A DNA stretch of 64,000 nucleotides from JBAIYU01 sp036763085 (GCF_036763085.1 NZ_JBAIYU010000010.1:186001-250000); one strand, 5' to 3'. Shown: positions 8,036 through 17,893, counted from the first letter of the stretch. The notes: a model not told the origin generated them from the letters alone. Program-made: numbers and translations.

Positions 8036-9454
8036 CTAGAATTTAAAAACGATTAGCTTTTCTTCAGTCATCTCTTTTACCGCGTATTGAGGTCCTTCTC
8101 TGCCAATACCACTTTCTTTAATTCCACCGTAAGGCATATTGTCTGTTCTGAAGGTAGCACCATCATTAATTATTACCCCGCCTGTCTCAAGCTTCATGGC
8201 GCATAATCTGGCTATTTCTAAGGTATTAGTAAACACGCCAGCCTGAAGGCCGTATACCGAGTCATTTACATAATCGATTGCTTCCTCAATGGTATCATAA
8301 GGAATAATTGAAAATATAGGAGCAAAGGCTTCCATACAAACAATATTCATATCTGGCTCAACATCGGTTAAAATGGTAGGTTCAAACCACGCTCCATTCC
8401 GGCTTCCCCCTACCAATATCTTTGCCCCTCGAGCAACAGCTTCATTTAGCCACTGCTCAGCTCTTACTGCTTCCTGCTCGCTAATCATAGGTCCAATATC
8501 AGTCGCAGTATCCAGCGGATTGCCCATTACTAATTTCTTTGTAAAAGATGCTGCTTTATCACAAAAAGCCTCGTAAACGCTGTGGTGGACATAAACTCTC
8601 TGACAAGATATACATACCTGTCCAGCATTAGCAAAAGCATGTTTAGCACACAACTCCGCCGTAACGTTAATATCTGCATCATAGTGAACAATATTAGCAG
8701 AATTAGAACCCAATTCCAAAGCAACACGTCTAAATCCGGCATTCTTTAATAAGGTTTTCCCAACAGCCGGACTGCCGGTAAAGCTGTAAAAATTAATACG
8801 CTGTTCCTCGGTCAAAAGTTTACCTAGCTTTGAACCTGATCCTGTTACTAAATTTAAGTATCCATCAGGCAGCCCTGCTTCCGCGAAAATTTCACACAGC
8901 AATACAGCCGATAGTGGGGTAACAGTTGCTGGTTTATACACTACAGTATTTCCAGCAGCCAAAGCAGGCCCAATCTTATGGCATGCTAGATTCAGGGGAA
9001 AATTAAATGGAGTAATCGCGCAGACTATCCCCACTGGCATCCGCATAGTAAAAGCCCAACGATCACCGCAGCCGGGCGCTCCCTCTAGAGGCACCATTTC
9101 TCCTGTAATCCTCTTAGCTTCTTCAGCTGAAAGAATCAGAGTCTGCTGGGCTCGCGCTACCTCAGCCATTGCTTCTTTAATAGGTTTACCTACCTCTTTT
9201 GCAAGAATTTCCGCCATCTCTACCTGTTTTTCCATTAAAATATGGCTCGCCTTCATTAATATTGTATACCGTTGGTATGGCTCCATTTTTACAGTCTTAA
9301 AAGCTCGCTCGGCTGCATCAACTGCCGCCTTTACTGCGGCTTCATCTGCGACAGAAATAAATGCAATGGTATCTCCAGTTGCTTTGTTTATTACGCTAAT
9401 TTTTTCGTCAGTGATATTCCATTCGCCATTAATAAATAGGCCGTTGTTTTTCAT
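8036..9454 (-). CDS. gabD: Aldehyde dehydrogenase, succinate-semialdehyde dehydrogenase-like
   Basis: 472-residue NAD(P)-dependent ALDH. It has the cofactor-loop motif SFTGSPAVGKTL, the catalytic Glu in ALELGSNS, and the catalytic Cys in FANAGQVCISCQRV. It would oxidise the semialdehyde made by the neighbouring aminotransferase, for example succinate semialdehyde to succinate. GAAGGAGGT precedes the ATG. It is 28 bp upstream of the PucR gene on the same strand, consistent with an operon ending in gabT. The sequence also resembles lactaldehyde and other semialdehyde dehydrogenases, so the exact substrate is open. Confidence 0.85.
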   Translation of the reverse strand: MKNNGLFINGEWNITDEKISVINKATGDTIAFISVADEAAVKAAVDAAERAFKTVKMEPYQRYTILMKASHILMEKQVEMAEILAKEVGKPIKEAMAEVARAQQTLILSAEEAKRITGEMVPLEGAPGCGDRWAFTMRMPVGIVCAITPFNFPLNLACHKIGPALAAGNTVVYKPATVTPLSAVLLCEIFAEAGLPDGYLNLVTGSGSKLGKLLTEEQRINFYSFTGSPAVGKTLLKNAGFRRVALELGSNSANIVHYDADINVTAELCAKHAFANAGQVCISCQRVYVHHSVYEAFCDKAASFTKKLVMGNPLDTATDIGPMISEQEAVRAEQWLNEAVARGAKILVGGSRNGAWFEPTILTDVEPDMNIVCMEAFAPIFSIIPYDTIEEAIDYVNDSVYGLQAGVFTNTLEIARLCAMKLETGGVIINDGATFRTDNMPYGGIKESGIGREGPQYAVKEMTEEKLIVFKF

Positions 9455-9660
9455 GTCATAACCTCCTTCATACTAATTCTGATTATCTAATTGGGGTAAA
9501 AACTAACTAACCTGTAAAATACGCTTTTATCTGTAATTTCTTTTTACTTATCTATTTGAAAAGTACTAGTTAAAAAAATATCCCAGACTTCCTGGCAGCA
9601 TTCATGCTATCGCGCGTATGCTGCCCATGTGTCCAGGAATGAGATTACTGCGGGCAATAG

Positions 9661-10548
9661 CTATTTTAAATTATTTGTTTTTCCATCCTCAATTGATACA
9701 AAGTAGTCTTGGTTCAATCCAAATTGCTGCAATATATTCATTAGAGTGCCGTCTTTTTTCATATCATTTAATACTTTATTAACTTCAGCATTAAATTCCT
9801 TATCCTCAAAGCGTAATGCAGCACCAATTTTACCAGCCGCTTCCGCTTCGTATGGGCTTACAATTCGCAAATTCAAACTTGAATCCTGCTTTAATGTATA
9901 ACCAGCAACGATTCCATCGGTTACGCATGCATCAACTTTACCTGTATTAACAGCCATCATAAGTTCGGACTGACTGCCAAATATTTTTATATCCTTTGCT
10001 TTTCCTTCAGTTACCCATTTTTGAGCTACTTCGAGAAAAGCAGTTCCCTTTTGTCCACCAACAACTTTGTCTTTTAAATCCCCCTTAGTTTGAATGCTGG
10101 AATCTTTCTTTACAACAACGGCTTCGCCTTCTTTGTACCAAACGTCAGTAAATAGCGCTTTCTCTAGCCGCTCTGTTTTAATATACATTGCGTCTGTTAC
10201 CATATCAATACTACCCTTGTTTAGCTCAATCAGTAGGTTCTCAAAAGGGATCTGTTTCATTTCTACCTTGTTAATGCCCAGCCGTTTAGCAATTTCTTTA
10301 ATAATAACGGCATCAACGCCTGAAAACTCGTTAGTTTTCGCATCAATATATGCAAACGGAGCATCATTGGATGAACCAACAATTAAAACACCTTTTTCCC
10401 GCAATTCATTTAGCTTCAAGCTAGCATTAGGATCTTTTTTGACTACAGTTTTTTCAGTAGGTGTCGAAGAACCGCACCCCGTTAAGATCATTGATACTGC
10501 AAACATAAGAAGTGCTACTAGCGTAAACTTTTTTAATATATTTCCCAT
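9661..10548 (-). CDS. Amino-acid ABC transporter substrate-binding lipoprotein
   Basis: 295 residues with a lipoprotein signal ending LILTGCGSS (lipobox LTGC) and a SBP_bac_3 fold: LNELREKGVLIVGSSNDAPFAYID at the N-terminus and IDMVTDAMYIKTERLEKALF mid-domain. It would capture a polar amino acid outside the membrane for the permease and ATPase encoded upstream in the same direction. I prefer the ATG at 10548, spaced 9 bp from GAGAGG, over the ATG at 10557 that nearly abuts the ribosome site. Ligand unknown; the nearby catabolic genes suggest GABA or an acidic or basic amino acid. Confidence 0.9.
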   Translation of the reverse strand: MGNILKKFTLVALLMFAVSMILTGCGSSTPTEKTVVKKDPNASLKLNELREKGVLIVGSSNDAPFAYIDAKTNEFSGVDAVIIKEIAKRLGINKVEMKQIPFENLLIELNKGSIDMVTDAMYIKTERLEKALFTDVWYKEGEAVVVKKDSSIQTKGDLKDKVVGGQKGTAFLEVAQKWVTEGKAKDIKIFGSQSELMMAVNTGKVDACVTDGIVAGYTLKQDSSLNLRIVSPYEAEAAGKIGAALRFEDKEFNAEVNKVLNDMKKDGTLMNILQQFGLNQDYFVSIEDGKTNNLK

Positions 10549-10713
10549 AATTGTCATCCTCTCCTTTTGTTTAATAATATTTGGACTTGTTCAACAAAAC
10601 TTTTAAGAAATTACTCATCATCGCCTTTCTTTTTTTATTAGCAATATTTAAATGATTATTGTCTCTTTAGAATCACTGTAAAGCGCTAAGACGGCTTTAG
10701 TGAAGATCTTGCT

Positions 10714-11403
10714 TTAATTTTTCAACTTATTTTCAATTATTTTAACAATATATGACAGTGGAATACTGATAACCAAATAGGCTAAAGCCAAGAAGGTATA
10801 GGACTCAATTGTCAAAAACGTCTGTGATGCAAAGGTCTGTGTACGGAGCAATAATTCATTGACCGCAACGTAGGCTAAGAGTGATGTATCTTTAACCATC
10901 ATAACCAGATAGTTACCCAGAGATGGTATTATATTGCGCAATGCTTGCGGCATAACGATACGAAATAGCGCTTGATATTTTCCCAATCCTAGAGCCAATG
11001 CCGCTTCAGTCTGGCCGCGATCAACAGAAAGTATTGATGCTCTGATTACCTCTGACATGTAACAGCCATAATTAATCCCAAGTCCTAATATACCGGCAGT
11101 CAAGGATGCTATTTGTACATCAGTTTTATAACCAAACATACCAGCTATCAAATTTAATAGCAAAGGAACGACATAGTATATATAAACAAGCTGGACAAGC
11201 AGCGGTGTTCCGCGAATCAATTCCAAAAAAAGATATAAAGTCCCTTTTATTACTTTAATATTAGACAGTCTGCCTATTGCAATGATCATTCCTAATAATG
11301 TTGCCAGCAAAAAACCAAAAATAGTTGCCTGGATAACAACAGTAAAGCCGTGTAATAGCGAAGGAATTAATAATTCAGCTGCCTTTGTAAAGTTTAGTAT
11401 CAT
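10714..11403 (-). CDS. Amino-acid ABC transporter permease (HisM/GlnP type)
   Basis: 229 residues with about five membrane segments. The cytoplasmic EAA loop reads EAALALGLGKYQALFRIVMPQALRNIIPSL, typical of polar-amino-acid permeases. It probably works as a homodimer with the ATPase encoded 13 bp upstream and the downstream lipoprotein. AAGGAGG precedes the ATG. Confidence 0.92.
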   Translation of the reverse strand: MILNFTKAAELLIPSLLHGFTVVIQATIFGFLLATLLGMIIAIGRLSNIKVIKGTLYLFLELIRGTPLLVQLVYIYYVVPLLLNLIAGMFGYKTDVQIASLTAGILGLGINYGCYMSEVIRASILSVDRGQTEAALALGLGKYQALFRIVMPQALRNIIPSLGNYLVMMVKDTSLLAYVAVNELLLRTQTFASQTFLTIESYTFLALAYLVISIPLSYIVKIIENKLKN

Positions 11404-11415
11404 ATCAATCCCTCC

Positions 11416-12135
11416 TTATAAAACTCTTGCTAAAAATTCCCTAGTTCTCGGATTATCTGGCTGATTAAATATTTTTTCTGGCACACCTTCTTCCACGACA
11501 TAGCCCTTATCCATAAAGATGACTCGATCAGCTACTTCTCTGGCAAAACCCATTTCATGGGTTACTACGACCATTGTCATGCCCTCGGCAGCTAATTGTT
11601 TCATGACTTCCAGTACATCACCGACAAGTTCTGGATCAAGTGCTGAGGTTGGTTCATCAAAAAGGAGCATTTTGGGCTTCATCGCTAAAGCCCGGGCAAT
11701 TGCTACTCGCTGCTGCTGGCCACCAGAAAGGGTCGAGGGGTACATATGCATTTTATCTGCTAGCCCAACCTTTTTTAATAAATCAATTGCTAATTCATGT
11801 GCTTCGTCTTTTTTCATTTTGTTTATTAGGATTGGGGCATAGGTTAAATTCTCTAATACTGTAAACATCGGAAACAGATTGAACTTCTGAAATACCATCC
11901 CAACTTCCCGTCGAAGTTTTTTAGTATCTAAATCAGCATCAACAATTGTCCCTTCATAGTACAGCTTTCCGCTTGTCGGTATTTCAAGAAGATTTAAACA
12001 GCGAAGAAAAGTACTTTTACCTGAACCGGAAGGACCTATGATACAAACAACTTCGCCTTCCTCAATAAACAAGCTAATACTTTTCAGCACTTCTAAATCA
12101 CCAAATTTTTTACCTAACTCAGTTATGTTAAACAT
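11416..12135 (-). CDS. Amino-acid ABC transporter ATP-binding protein (GlnQ type)
   Basis: 239 residues with Walker A GPSGSGKST, signature LSGGQQQR, Walker B MLLFDEPTSALDPE and the switch His in VVVTHEMGFA. It energises import through the adjacent permease. The ATG at 12135 follows GGAGGAG directly and is preferred over a TTG at 12150. First gene of a three-gene importer operon (ATPase, permease, binding protein) behind the long leader described separately. Confidence 0.93.
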   Translation of the reverse strand: MFNITELGKKFGDLEVLKSISLFIEEGEVVCIIGPSGSGKSTFLRCLNLLEIPTSGKLYYEGTIVDADLDTKKLRREVGMVFQKFNLFPMFTVLENLTYAPILINKMKKDEAHELAIDLLKKVGLADKMHMYPSTLSGGQQQRVAIARALAMKPKMLLFDEPTSALDPELVGDVLEVMKQLAAEGMTMVVVTHEMGFAREVADRVIFMDKGYVVEEGVPEKIFNQPDNPRTREFLARVL

Positions 12136-12162
12136 ACTCTCCTCCTCCAATCTAGCTAGTTT

Positions 12163-12436
12163 TTAAATACTAAGTTTGCCTAAATAAAAACAAAAAAAGC
12201 AAAGCACCTTTATAAGCATCTTTGCTTTAGTAATCTCTTATAATCAACTTTTGGGCAACCACCTGTAGGTCTGGCAATATTGGGCCTTGAGTACAAACAA
12301 AACGCTATTAGCTGACGCATCAACAATCAGTATGGAATTACCAGAGCTAAAAAATAAAAAAAGCTAAATGACGTAAGATATATCTCTTACCCATTTAGCA
12401 TCTTTGCTCAGCTTATTTTCTTTACCTATGTTGTGG
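12163..12436 (-). promoter_or_regulatory. Long amino-acid-importer leader with two tandem intrinsic terminators
   Basis: The leader between the promoter at 12441-12469 and the ATPase gene holds two terminators. The first is 12363-12399 (GCTAAATG/CATTTAGC arms, then TTTTTTT). The second is about 12197-12229 (AAAGCAAAG/CTTTGCTTT arms, then TTTTTTTG). Both contain the same block AGCAAAGATGCT. This is the layout of a transcription-attenuation leader. I could not match it to the T-box, lysine, glycine or other riboswitch consensus sequences I know. Confidence 0.55.
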
Positions 12437-12440
12437 CTTC

Positions 12441-12469
12441 ATTATAGCAGAGCCAAAACGCAATGTCTA
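12441..12469 (-). promoter_or_regulatory. Promoter of the amino-acid ABC importer
   Basis: On the minus strand TAGACA (12464-12469), 17 bp, TATAAT (12441-12446). This predicts transcription from about 12434 into the attenuator-like leader. Confidence 0.6.
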
Positions 12470-12550
12470 GGTGCATATATAACAATTAAACTTTCGTTTA
12501 TTTGTGCAAAACATACAAAAAGTTTCTTAAACAGGGGACAGGCATCCAAA

Positions 12551-12934
12551 CTAGAAATAATCTATCCCCCATACAACCTCGCTTTGACTTAAGAGATCCT
12601 TTAGTACCTCTAAGACATCCTCTACAACACTAAGTTGATCTTGATGCTCAAAGAAAGCTAGCAAAAATTCATTTACCCCTGCCCAACCCAAAGTTTCGAC
12701 ATTTAGATTGTTGGGAACCCATACCTCATCAACTTCATCATACGATATGCCAATTGAAATATCCGCTGTAGCCCTCTCTAGAAGTGACTTTTCTTGATAT
12801 TCGCCAAACTCGTCTTCTTCATAGGAAGGTGCTGACTTCAAATATATTTTAATTGTGGCGTCACCCAATCCACTTTGTATAATTTCAAAAGCACCACTCT
12901 TACCAGTAAATGACTTTTCCCCTTTGTATTTCAT
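12551..12934 (-). CDS. Hypothetical acidic protein
   Basis: About 127 residues, acidic, with a predicted mixed sheet/helix fold and no signal peptide or membrane segment. I do not recognise a family. Motifs visible are GLGDATIKIYLKSAPSYEEDE and a C-terminal acidic helix. GGAGGG stands before a GTG (12937) and an ATG (12934), and either could be used. It lies on the same strand 80 bp after the ABC-exporter gene, but no functional link is evident. Confidence 0.65.
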   Translation of the reverse strand: MKYKGEKSFTGKSGAFEIIQSGLGDATIKIYLKSAPSYEEDEFGEYQEKSLLERATADISIGISYDEVDEVWVPNNLNVETLGWAGVNEFLLAFFEHQDQLSVVEDVLEVLKDLLSQSEVVWGIDYF

Positions 12935-13013
12935 CACTCATGCCCTCCTCTTATTCCTGCGGTTTTCAAACGGAACTGTTACCTTTATGGTTTATATTAA
13001 ATACCCGAATTAC

Positions 13014-14765
13014 TCAATCATTTGGAAGCTCGTCTAATCCTTCAAACTGCATATTATAATACTTGGCATAGAGTCCATCTAATTTAAGCAATTCTTCATG
13101 ATTACCCCGTTCTTGTATTCCCTTGTGGCTAATTACAATTATTTCATCTGCGTTGCGAATGGTGCTAAGCCTATGGGCTACCACAATAGTAGTCCTATCC
13201 TTCGACAACCGCTCAAGTGAAGCCTGAATAAACTGCTCACTCTCATTATCTAGCGCCGATGTTGCTTCATCCAGTATCAATATTTTAGGGTCTTTTAGAA
13301 ATACTCGCGCAATAGCAATGCGCTGCTTTTGCCCTCCTGAAAGGCGTGTACCGCGCTCTCCAACATAACTGTCATAGCCATCAGCAAGACTGATAATAAA
13401 ATCATGGATATTAGCGTTTTTAGCTGCTTCAATAATTTCTTCGTCTGATGCATCTGGTTTCCCATAGGCAATATTATCGCGTACCGTACCAGCAAACAGG
13501 TATACGTCCTGCTGAACAATTCCAATAGCATCTCGCAGTGACTTAAGCGTAACATCCCTCACGTCTATGCCATCTATTAGAACAGCCCCCCCACTTACAT
13601 CATAAAAGCGAGGCAAAATGGAACAAAGGGTTGACTTACCACCGCCGGAAGGTCCGACCAGCGCCACTGTTTTTCCTGCCTTAATTTTTATATCCACTCC
13701 GTCCAGCACTTGGCTGTCCTGATTATATCGGAACGAAACATTTTTATATTCTATACGCCCTTTAACATTACTTAAAGATATAGCATTTGGCTTTTCCAAA
13801 ATTTCTGGTACTGTATTGATAACTTCCATAAATCGTTTAAAACCAGAATAACCTTTCTGAAATTGCTCAGTAAAATTAATCAATACATCTATCGGATTCA
13901 TAAAAATGCCGATATAAAGAGCATACACAGCAAGATCAGCGACCTGCAGCGTTCCCTGAGAAATAAAATAGCCACCGCTTACCAGTACTGCCGTGTATAG
14001 CAGACCTTGGAACAGTCCGTTTCCTGCATGGAAGCTTCCCATGATGTGGTAGCTGCTTACCTTAGAATCCAAAAATTCCAGATTTCTTTCGCCGAACTTT
14101 TCGCGTTCTAGCTGTTCATTTGCGAAGGATTTAACAACGCGAATGCCGGAAAGACTGTCCTGCACTCGGGAGTTCACTCCCGCAATTTTCTTCCTGTTAT
14201 CCATAAACACGGCTTTCATCTTTCTGTTCTTATAAATACTGAATACTATCATGATTAAAGTTACGCACAAAAGTATCAAGGTCATCTTAACATTAAGAAA
14301 CATAAGTAAAGCAAACGAGCCGATTATTTTTAGCGAACAGATAAATACGTTCTCAGGTCCATGATGCGCCAACTCCGAAATGTCGAACAAGTCAGATACC
14401 AGCTTGGACATCATTTCGCCAGTGTTATTACGATCATAATAGGAAAAAGAAAGCTTTTGATAATGGTCAAACAAATCCTGCCGCATATCACTTTCCATTC
14501 GTGCCCCCATTATATGTCCCCAGGTAGTTATATAATACTGGCAAGCATAGCGTATTAAGTATAAGGCGACCATTCCAATAGCTACAAAGCCCAGAACCTG
14601 CCTAATCTCCTCCACACTGCGGTTAAACACTTCGTGAGTCAAATAATATAGAATCTGCGGGAAAGTAATATCTACTAGCGATACTACCGTAGCACAGACG
14701 AGATCCGTAATAAACAACCATCGATAAGGCTTATAATATTGAACAAACTTTGACCACATAGACAT
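13014..14765 (-). CDS. ABC-type multidrug/lipid exporter (half transporter)
   Basis: 583 residues. The N-terminal domain has six membrane segments (about residues 15-300). The nucleotide-binding domain carries Walker A GPSGGGKST, signature RLSGGQKQR, Walker B ILILDEATSALD and the His switch VVAHRLSTI. Domain order and length fit the MsbA/BmrA class, working as a homodimer to export drugs, lipids or peptides. GGAGG is 6 bp before the ATG. No partner half-transporter or regulator is adjacent, so the substrate cannot be told. Confidence 0.92.
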   Translation of the reverse strand: MSMWSKFVQYYKPYRWLFITDLVCATVVSLVDITFPQILYYLTHEVFNRSVEEIRQVLGFVAIGMVALYLIRYACQYYITTWGHIMGARMESDMRQDLFDHYQKLSFSYYDRNNTGEMMSKLVSDLFDISELAHHGPENVFICSLKIIGSFALLMFLNVKMTLILLCVTLIMIVFSIYKNRKMKAVFMDNRKKIAGVNSRVQDSLSGIRVVKSFANEQLEREKFGERNLEFLDSKVSSYHIMGSFHAGNGLFQGLLYTAVLVSGGYFISQGTLQVADLAVYALYIGIFMNPIDVLINFTEQFQKGYSGFKRFMEVINTVPEILEKPNAISLSNVKGRIEYKNVSFRYNQDSQVLDGVDIKIKAGKTVALVGPSGGGKSTLCSILPRFYDVSGGAVLIDGIDVRDVTLKSLRDAIGIVQQDVYLFAGTVRDNIAYGKPDASDEEIIEAAKNANIHDFIISLADGYDSYVGERGTRLSGGQKQRIAIARVFLKDPKILILDEATSALDNESEQFIQASLERLSKDRTTIVVAHRLSTIRNADEIIVISHKGIQERGNHEELLKLDGLYAKYYNMQFEGLDELPND

Positions 14766-14842
14766 ACAAGACCTCCGAAGAAAAAAACTTATGCCGTTTA
14801 CTTAATAGACATATCTTACCACATTACCCATTTCACTGCAAA

Positions 14843-14866
14843 AAGGCCCGCCATTTAGCGGGCCTT
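14843..14866 (-). terminator. Intrinsic terminator of the larA-like/uxaA operon
   Basis: A 9-bp GC-rich stem AAGGCCCGC/GCGGGCCTT with a 6-nt loop, followed on the minus strand by TTTTTGC. It lies 51 bp after the dehydratase stop. Confidence 0.85.
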
Positions 14867-14916
14867 AAGCTTGAAGGACGTACCATTAAAAATTAACTAG
14901 CTTAAGTTATCTAGAA

Positions 14917-16077
14917 TTAAATAACCGGTCCTAACATGTAAATGTCCATAGAATTAGTATAGCCGGAAATCTCCGCTTTTGTCATAGCTCCCGACGCAAT
15001 GACAACAAGTTCTTCAAGAACTCGCTGTCCAGCATCAGGAATAGTATCTCCGCCATCAATTACAGCACTCAAATCCATATCAATGTGGTCACTCATCTTT
15101 TCAACTGCTGTTCTGCTGCCAGTAATCTTTAGCACTGGTACAAATGGAAATCCTTGCGGTGCTCCTCGGCCTGTAGCAAAAACGATTACATTACACCCTG
15201 CCGCGGCCAATCCTGTAAGAATCTCCGGCTCCCGGCCTGGCGAGTCCATAACTACAAGCCCCTTAACCAGGGGTTTTTCGCCATACTCGTATACGGCTTG
15301 AATGGGCGCACTTCCAGCCTTAGCAATAGCACCAAGTGACTTTTCCTCAATGGTAGTCAAACCACCTTTGATATTTCCTCCGGTAGGCTGCCCGCCGCGA
15401 ATATCTTCTCCAACCGCAATAGCTCTTTTTTCCATGCGTGTAACAAGGTCTAAAATTCCTTGTGCTACCTCTTCGTTTACAGCGTGGCTGGCCAGAATAT
15501 GCTCTGCTCCAATAAACTCAGTCACTTCGCCCAATATCGAGGTGCCGCCAGCAGTCACTAGTAAATCTGAAGCAACACCTATAGCTGGGTTTGGTACTAG
15601 TCCTGAGGTAGTATCTGAACTGCCGCACTTCATTCCCATTACTAATTCACTAATAGGAAAAGGCTCGCGCTGCAGCAGCGACGCTTCTCTTACCATTTCC
15701 TGCGCCAATAGAATACCTTGAGCTGTAGTTTTTGCAGCTCCTCCTGTTTCCTGCACAATCAGATGTTCTACACGTTTGCCGCTAGCTTGTATCCCTGAGA
15801 TAACTTCCGCCAGGTCAGTGCTTTCGCAACCTAAACTTACAATAATCACCGAGTGCAAGTTTGGGTTGCGTCCCAATCCAATCAGGGCATGATTGACCCG
15901 TCCAATATCAAGAGGTGTTTGACAGCATCCCTGATGATGCGTAAAGCGCACTGTCCCCTGCACCTTTGACGCAATAGCCTCGACCACTTCATTAACACAT
16001 ACTACTGCCGATAAAATTCCCACATAATTTCGCGTACCTACTGTTCCATCAGCACGACGGTATCCGAGAAATTCCAT
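14917..16077 (-). CDS. UxaA-family hydro-lyase, large (C-terminal type) subunit
   Basis: About 386 residues beginning MEFLGYRRADGTVGTRNYVG, a hallmark of the altronate/galactarate dehydratase C-terminal domain. Conserved Cys and His residues (THHQGCCQTPLDIGRVNHAL, MGMKCGSSDTTSG) would bind the catalytic metal. The ATG at 16077 follows GGGGG by 9 bp and is preferred over a longer reading from 16164. The small SAF-domain subunit ends 4 bp upstream, so the enzyme is split in two polypeptides, as in sulfolactate sulfo-lyase SuyAB and some altronate dehydratases. The substrate is probably a sugar acid or hydroxy acid. Confidence 0.85.
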   Translation of the reverse strand: MEFLGYRRADGTVGTRNYVGILSAVVCVNEVVEAIASKVQGTVRFTHHQGCCQTPLDIGRVNHALIGLGRNPNLHSVIIVSLGCESTDLAEVISGIQASGKRVEHLIVQETGGAAKTTAQGILLAQEMVREASLLQREPFPISELVMGMKCGSSDTTSGLVPNPAIGVASDLLVTAGGTSILGEVTEFIGAEHILASHAVNEEVAQGILDLVTRMEKRAIAVGEDIRGGQPTGGNIKGGLTTIEEKSLGAIAKAGSAPIQAVYEYGEKPLVKGLVVMDSPGREPEILTGLAAAGCNVIVFATGRGAPQGFPFVPVLKITGSRTAVEKMSDHIDMDLSAVIDGGDTIPDAGQRVLEELVVIASGAMTKAEISGYTNSMDIYMLGPVI

Positions 16078-16081
16078 TTTT

Positions 16082-16381
16082 CTATACCCCCTTTTGCAAG
16101 TCGCCTCGTCCGCGGAGGCTTTCAATATTCTGCACATGTGCATGACACCCGATAGGAATAGCAAGTGTTGCTCTCCCTATAATTTCACCGTACTTGATAA
16201 TATTTTCCCCCGCTATGATTGAACGTACTGCAAACTTATGTCCATAAGGAATGTCTTCGGTAATTGTAGTCTCTTGAATTTCACGCCCAAGACGTACTTT
16301 TGCTTTTTGCCCTGGTTTTAAAGCTTGTACTGCTGTCGCCACATTATCTGATTTATTTAAGATAATCGCATCAATAGCCAT
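16082..16381 (-). CDS. UxaA-family small (SAF-domain) subunit
   Basis: 99 residues, a single SAF/UxaA N-terminal domain: DNVATAVQALKPGQKAKV, PYGHKFAVRSIIAGENIIKYGE, and the final IGCHAHVQNIESLRGRG with a conserved His pair. It should form the dehydratase with the large subunit immediately downstream (4-bp gap). AGAGGGGG precedes the ATG. Confidence 0.88.
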   Translation of the reverse strand: MAIDAIILNKSDNVATAVQALKPGQKAKVRLGREIQETTITEDIPYGHKFAVRSIIAGENIIKYGEIIGRATLAIPIGCHAHVQNIESLRGRGDLQKGV

Positions 16382-16420
16382 TACTTTTCCCCCTCTAACA
16401 TTTTAGACTTTCTGCTAAAC

Positions 16421-17698
16421 CTATTTAATTATTACAGCAACCCCGTCCGGAATTACTGTAAATGAAGCATCAGCTCCTGCGATTTTTTGGGCAGCTTCAA
16501 CTGCTTCTTGAATTGTTGAGGCTGCCTGAAAGCCCATATCTTTTATGAGCTGATGATCACACTGATCTGTGACAATAAATACTGTATGCTTTAATTGGAT
16601 GCGTGCAATAATTTGAGCTGCCCATTGATCGGGAATAGTGGAATTTCTATCGATTCTCATGATCTTGTCCATTATTTCCTTTGCCCCGCCTGTTGCCTCT
16701 TTATACCACCGGTAAAAAGCTTCTCCGCCGTGACCGTCATTGCAGGCAGCACAAATAATAATTATTCCACCTCGTTTACAGGTTGCCTCACCCGAGGATA
16801 ATCCTTTTACTAGTTGATATATATTCTGGTCAAGTGGATAGCCGCCATTGGAAGTTATTACAATATCAGCAGGCTTTGGCTCGACTGAAGCCAACTCTCC
16901 AACAAACTTACAGCCTGCCAAGTGAGCTTGCTCCATATCACCGGCAAAAGCACCAATTATTTTTTTATCGGCATCTATAACAACATTGATAATAAACGCT
17001 AGCTTTGCCTCTTGCGCGGCATAAAGCATATCTATGTGAATTGGATTGCCATCTAGTATTCCGGCACGAGCTTTTTCATGAGCAATAAATTCAGCGCAGT
17101 GGTTAACTTGAATGGTTTCTCCGCTGACCACTCCTGGCAGAATACTTTTCCGCCCCCCAGAAAAGCCTGCAAAAAGGTGAGGTTCAATAAATCCTTCAGC
17201 TATAACAAGGTCAGCTTCCATAATAAGCTTATTAATATGCAGTTCTCCGCCTGATGGCAGTTTACCGATAGACACGAGAGAGTCGGCATCCCAGCAATCA
17301 TGCATAACGATCTTTTCTGTTTGCAGCAATTCTTCGCCAAACTTTGCGATGAGTTCACGTTCAGTGCTTGCTCTGTGAAATCCAGTAGCAACTAAAAATG
17401 TTATATCCGCCTGAGGATTAGTACGGCGAATCTCTTTTAACAATAAGGGACTAATTATTTTAGTGGGAACAGGCCGTGTATGGTCACTTGTTATAATTAC
17501 GATTTTTTTATGACCTTGCACAAGTTCGCTAAGCCTTGGTGATGCAATCGGATTAGCTAGCGCTCTCTGTACCAATTCCTCCTCACTGGCCTCCGGTGTG
17601 TAGTGGTGAGCGCGGGATTCTAAAATACCGTTTAACCGCTCTTCTGGTATGGCAACAGTAATGTGGTTTGTACTATACGGAATTTGAATATTTGTCAT
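16421..17698 (-). CDS. LarA-like nickel-pincer racemase/epimerase
   Basis: About 425 residues of the LarA (DUF2088) family. Cofactor and catalytic motifs are present: IITSDHTRPVP, VATGFHRAS, and HLFAGFSGGRKSILPGV with the Lys that tethers the nickel-pincer nucleotide. Family enzymes racemise or epimerise alpha-hydroxy acids (lactate, malate, other hydroxy acids, sugar acids). GGAGG sits 5 bp before the ATG at 17698. It is first of three genes with the UxaA subunits, so epimerisation followed by dehydration of a sugar acid is the likely pathway. The cofactor synthesis genes larB, larC and larE are not in this window. Confidence 0.87.
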   Translation of the reverse strand: MTNIQIPYSTNHITVAIPEERLNGILESRAHHYTPEASEEELVQRALANPIASPRLSELVQGHKKIVIITSDHTRPVPTKIISPLLLKEIRRTNPQADITFLVATGFHRASTERELIAKFGEELLQTEKIVMHDCWDADSLVSIGKLPSGGELHINKLIMEADLVIAEGFIEPHLFAGFSGGRKSILPGVVSGETIQVNHCAEFIAHEKARAGILDGNPIHIDMLYAAQEAKLAFIINVVIDADKKIIGAFAGDMEQAHLAGCKFVGELASVEPKPADIVITSNGGYPLDQNIYQLVKGLSSGEATCKRGGIIIICAACNDGHGGEAFYRWYKEATGGAKEIMDKIMRIDRNSTIPDQWAAQIIARIQLKHTVFIVTDQCDHQLIKDMGFQAASTIQEAVEAAQKIAGADASFTVIPDGVAVIIK

Positions 17699-17893
17699 TG
17701 GCACCTCCAAATTATAAGAAATTTATAACTCCTTAGATTAATTCGCTCACAATAAAGAATGTGCCTTTGTTATCAATTCATAAAAATCATACTGAATAAA
17801 AGTATTCTATTGTCCACTGTGAACATGTTTGCGAAATTAATTACATCTTAAAGCACCTTTTCAACGGCATTATTACTGCATTTACTAAAAACC

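Noticed and set aside
12163..12436. T-box or lysine riboswitch in the ABC importer leader
   Set aside because: CAGGTGGTTGCC looked slightly like a T-box, but the AGGGTGGNACCGCG core and stem I motifs are missing, and no lysine-box core is present.
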